Source: an uncultured Roseburia sp. (GTDB taxonomy: Bacteria; Bacillota; Clostridia; Lachnospirales; Lachnospiraceae). Taken from it: 50,030 nucleotides of DNA. Both the position numbers and the translations under genes were made by a program. The notes under the pieces are model-generated. The model saw only the letters and a program-made list of their open reading frames with translations. It searched no databases and was not told where the DNA came from. Shown here piece by piece: positions 48,470-50,030 of this stretch (its first letter is position 1; each line of letters opens with the position of its first letter). The stretch is from NCBI GenBank assembly GCA_900539115.1, contig UQAQ01000020.1:1-50030 (forward strand). Reading direction: 5' to 3'.

Positions 48470-49702
48470 TTAATATTTTGCACCTTCACACCCTCCGTAC
48501 CATCCCTGACTCCCGGTCCAATACAATTCCTTCTTATTTGTCAACATAAGGGTCGCATTGGTCGCTGCGTAAACGTGTTTTACATTTTTCATAAGCAGTA
48601 CCGGTTTTCTGTTCCACCCCTTTTTATATTTATCCGTAAATACCGCAAATCCCTCATTCTTATCGGTATAATTATAACCCATCCCATAGGCAGAACCATC
48701 TTTTTTAAGATATACTACAATTGGATATGTATCAAATATATGATATGTGGACACTGCCACCTCACTCACATTGTCCGCTATTTTTTTCGGCGTGGCGCTA
48801 TATTTACGCTTAGACTTTTTCATATCACGTCCCCATATCCACAGCGTATTATCTTCTTTCACGACGGCGATCTGCTCTCTGCCGGCAGCGACCTGAGTCA
48901 CTCCACCATCTATTATTTTTACAAATGAACGGTAATTTTTCTTCTTGGAATTCGAAATTAATTTATGTTCATTTGCGCCAATTCCCCACACACTTCCGTC
49001 GTTCATCAAAAGAAAAATACTGCTTCTTCCTCCCCAAGCTGCATAGCATACCACCTGTTTGATCTGGTCCGCACTTCCTTCAAAATACGTCTTAACCGTG
49101 TCGTATTTATAGCAATATTCATCCGTATGTCCGGTCAATGATGCGATAATCGGTCCTGTAATATAGAGTCTGTTATCGTTATTCTTGCAATAAGCAAACA
49201 TATCATTGCCTGACCAGGTATTTGCAACATCGGTTTCCATCACTTTATCGATGTAGGGATGTGCCCACCGTCCAGCCTTTTCACACTGCTTTTTGGAGGT
49301 ATGTTTTGCCCAGTAATCACACGTCGTAAAACCGGTAAACAAAACCCGGTTTTGAGCATCTACCGTTATGTCTCCATCTTCCGTCGGATAACCGGCTTTC
49401 GCGTTTACCGCCACGGTCCCCATCTTATACTGCTTTCCTTTTTTCTCCGTTAACTGAACCTCTTTAAACTTATTATTTTGCCGTATATAAACTTCAAAAA
49501 AATCCGAATCGGAATTGAGACTTACTTCATCTACATTTTTCGCAATAAGTCCATACCTTCTGCGCGCAACCGAGAGGTGCTCTCCATCGGCAAACCATGT
49601 CTCAACCGGATTTTTGATTTTTGTTTTTGCAAAACTAACGCCGGTAAAACATTGGCTCAATACACTAATAACCAACAGAAAATACATCATTCTTTTTCTC
49701 AT
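48470..49702 (-). CDS. exported RCC1-like repeat protein
   Basis: 410 residues from the ATG at 49702 (AAGGAGG eight bases upstream). Signal peptide (RMMYFLLVISVLSQCFTGVS, cleavage near SFA-KT). The body contains RCC1-type beta-propeller blades, each ending in a W/G-x-W-G pattern: RSSIFLLMNDGSVWGIGAN, REQIAVVKEDNTLWIWGRD, YPIVVYLKKDGSAYGMGYN and ATLMLTNKKELYWTG. Only about 4-5 blades are clear, fewer than a seven-bladed ring. Surface binding or adhesion is likely, but the ligand is unknown. It leads a three-gene unit. Confidence 0.85.
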   Translation of the reverse strand: MRKRMMYFLLVISVLSQCFTGVSFAKTKIKNPVETWFADGEHLSVARRRYGLIAKNVDEVSLNSDSDFFEVYIRQNNKFKEVQLTEKKGKQYKMGTVAVNAKAGYPTEDGDITVDAQNRVLFTGFTTCDYWAKHTSKKQCEKAGRWAHPYIDKVMETDVANTWSGNDMFAYCKNNDNRLYITGPIIASLTGHTDEYCYKYDTVKTYFEGSADQIKQVVCYAAWGGRSSIFLLMNDGSVWGIGANEHKLISNSKKKNYRSFVKIIDGGVTQVAAGREQIAVVKEDNTLWIWGRDMKKSKRKYSATPKKIADNVSEVAVSTYHIFDTYPIVVYLKKDGSAYGMGYNYTDKNEGFAVFTDKYKKGWNRKPVLLMKNVKHVYAATNATLMLTNKKELYWTGSQGWYGGCEGAKY

Positions 49703-49771
49703 AACTTTCCTCCTTGGCAACTGTAACAAAATATTGCATCACTCGGATGTCCATTTTACCACCTCAAAAAT

Positions 49772-49800
49772 AGTATAACATCCCCTGCTATTCCTTGCAA
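49772..49800 (-). promoter_or_regulatory. SigA promoter of the RCC1-like operon
   Basis: On the minus strand TTGCAA (49795-49800) and TATACT (49772-49777) are separated by 17 bases, 69 bases before the ATG. Confidence 0.75.
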
Positions 49801-49923
49801 CTATAATGCTATTTTACAATTCCTGCCAGGAAAAAAGCTTATCTCTTTATTCTCCGTAATTATGTATTGAAAAGCGTCCGGATACGCATCGGAATGAGGT
49901 GACCCCTCAAAGTTAGACTTTTT

Positions 49924-49947
49924 ACGAGACGACTTCGGTCGTCTCGT
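49924..49947. terminator. hairpin at the IS end
   Basis: Perfect 10-bp arms ACGAGACGAC/GTCGTCTCGT with a TTCG tetraloop, A-run and T-run on both sides. It would stop transcription out of or into the element. Confidence 0.8.
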
Positions 49948-49953
49948 TTTTCT

Positions 49954-50030
49954 TTATACAGCTAGGAGATGGAGTCTGTATTGAACCGGACTCATCCATC
50001 CTAGCTTTTCTTTTATCCGTTTCTCATTGT
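49954..50030 (-). CDS. IS3-family transposase (OrfB), C-terminal fragment
   Basis: The last 24 codons before the stop read NEKRIKEKLGWMSPVQYRLH followed by LLAV, the classic C-terminus of IS3-family DDE transposases (KRIKxKLxxxSPxxYR). The 5' part continues beyond the window edge. Confidence 0.85.
   Translation of the reverse strand, partial: NEKRIKEKLGWMSPVQYRLHLLAV

Larger units (their letters stand above)
49900..50030 (-). mobile_element. 3' end of an IS3-family insertion sequence
   Basis: The element boundary is read as TGACCCCTCAAAGTTAGACT (from 49900), a typical IS3/IS150-type inverted repeat starting TG. It is followed by a hairpin and the end of an orfB-type transposase. The other end lies outside the window, so the length and target duplication cannot be checked. 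Confidence 0.8.

Overview
The window looks like a chromosomal segment of a spore-forming, anaerobic Clostridia bacterium, most likely a member of Lachnospiraceae. The basis is moderate G+C, strong AAGGAGG-type ribosome sites, sporulation genes (cotJABC, a YtaF/MntP-like gene), HrcA/CIRCE heat-shock control, LL-diaminopimelate aminotransferase, TagF-like polymerases, and protein families I know chiefly from Lachnospiraceae. Genes are tightly packed and most lie on the minus strand.

Layout. 0.2-4.1 kb: cotJA-cotJB-cotJC and clpB, the latter with a perfect CIRCE operator over its -35 box. 4.2-7.0 kb: a two-gene plus-strand operon encoding a helix-turn-helix-less periplasmic-binding-like sensor and an SGNH-fold protein. 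6.9-9.3 kb: a LysR regulator, a small membrane protein and a PHP phosphoesterase. 9.3-17.9 kb: a seven-gene minus-strand operon with five proteins of unknown function (membrane protein, 1089-residue solenoid protein, Hsp70/actin-like protein, helical-repeat protein, coiled-coil membrane protein), followed by a CBS-pair protein and thiE. This is the best candidate for an undescribed system. 18.0-22.2 kb: a YtaF/MntP-like gene, a 63-bp tandem array, large palindromes, a Ca-type P-ATPase and a branched inverted-repeat element. 22.2-28.0 kb: three CDP-glycerol glycerophosphotransferase-like genes, two of them fused to a GT2 domain, forming a teichoic-acid-type operon. 28.1-31.5 kb: kdgK, dapL and a DUF1002 protein. 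31.5-35.9 kb: an AT-rich accessory segment with several repeat families, a self-inhibiting Fic protein, a possible PD-(D/E)XK nuclease, an SGNH hydrolase and a small exported protein. 36.0-39.1 kb: a Y-family polymerase followed by a FliK-like gene. 39.1-39.6 kb: terminators and two tandem arrays. 39.6-50 kb: leuS behind an L,D-transpeptidase gene, an aldo/keto reductase, a DedA protein, tRNA-Glu and tRNA-Cys, a large exported L,D-transpeptidase, an operon of RCC1-like exported protein, histidine phosphatase and nitroreductase, and the 3' end of an IS3-family element cut by the window edge.

A recurring theme is intergenic structure. At least five tandem arrays (about 45-63 bp units) and four large compound palindromes (about 60-190 bp) fill the non-coding gaps. 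Several units contain the same AAAGGCAGC-type stem as the ordinary terminators here. All gene identities come from reading motifs and lengths; no database search was possible.
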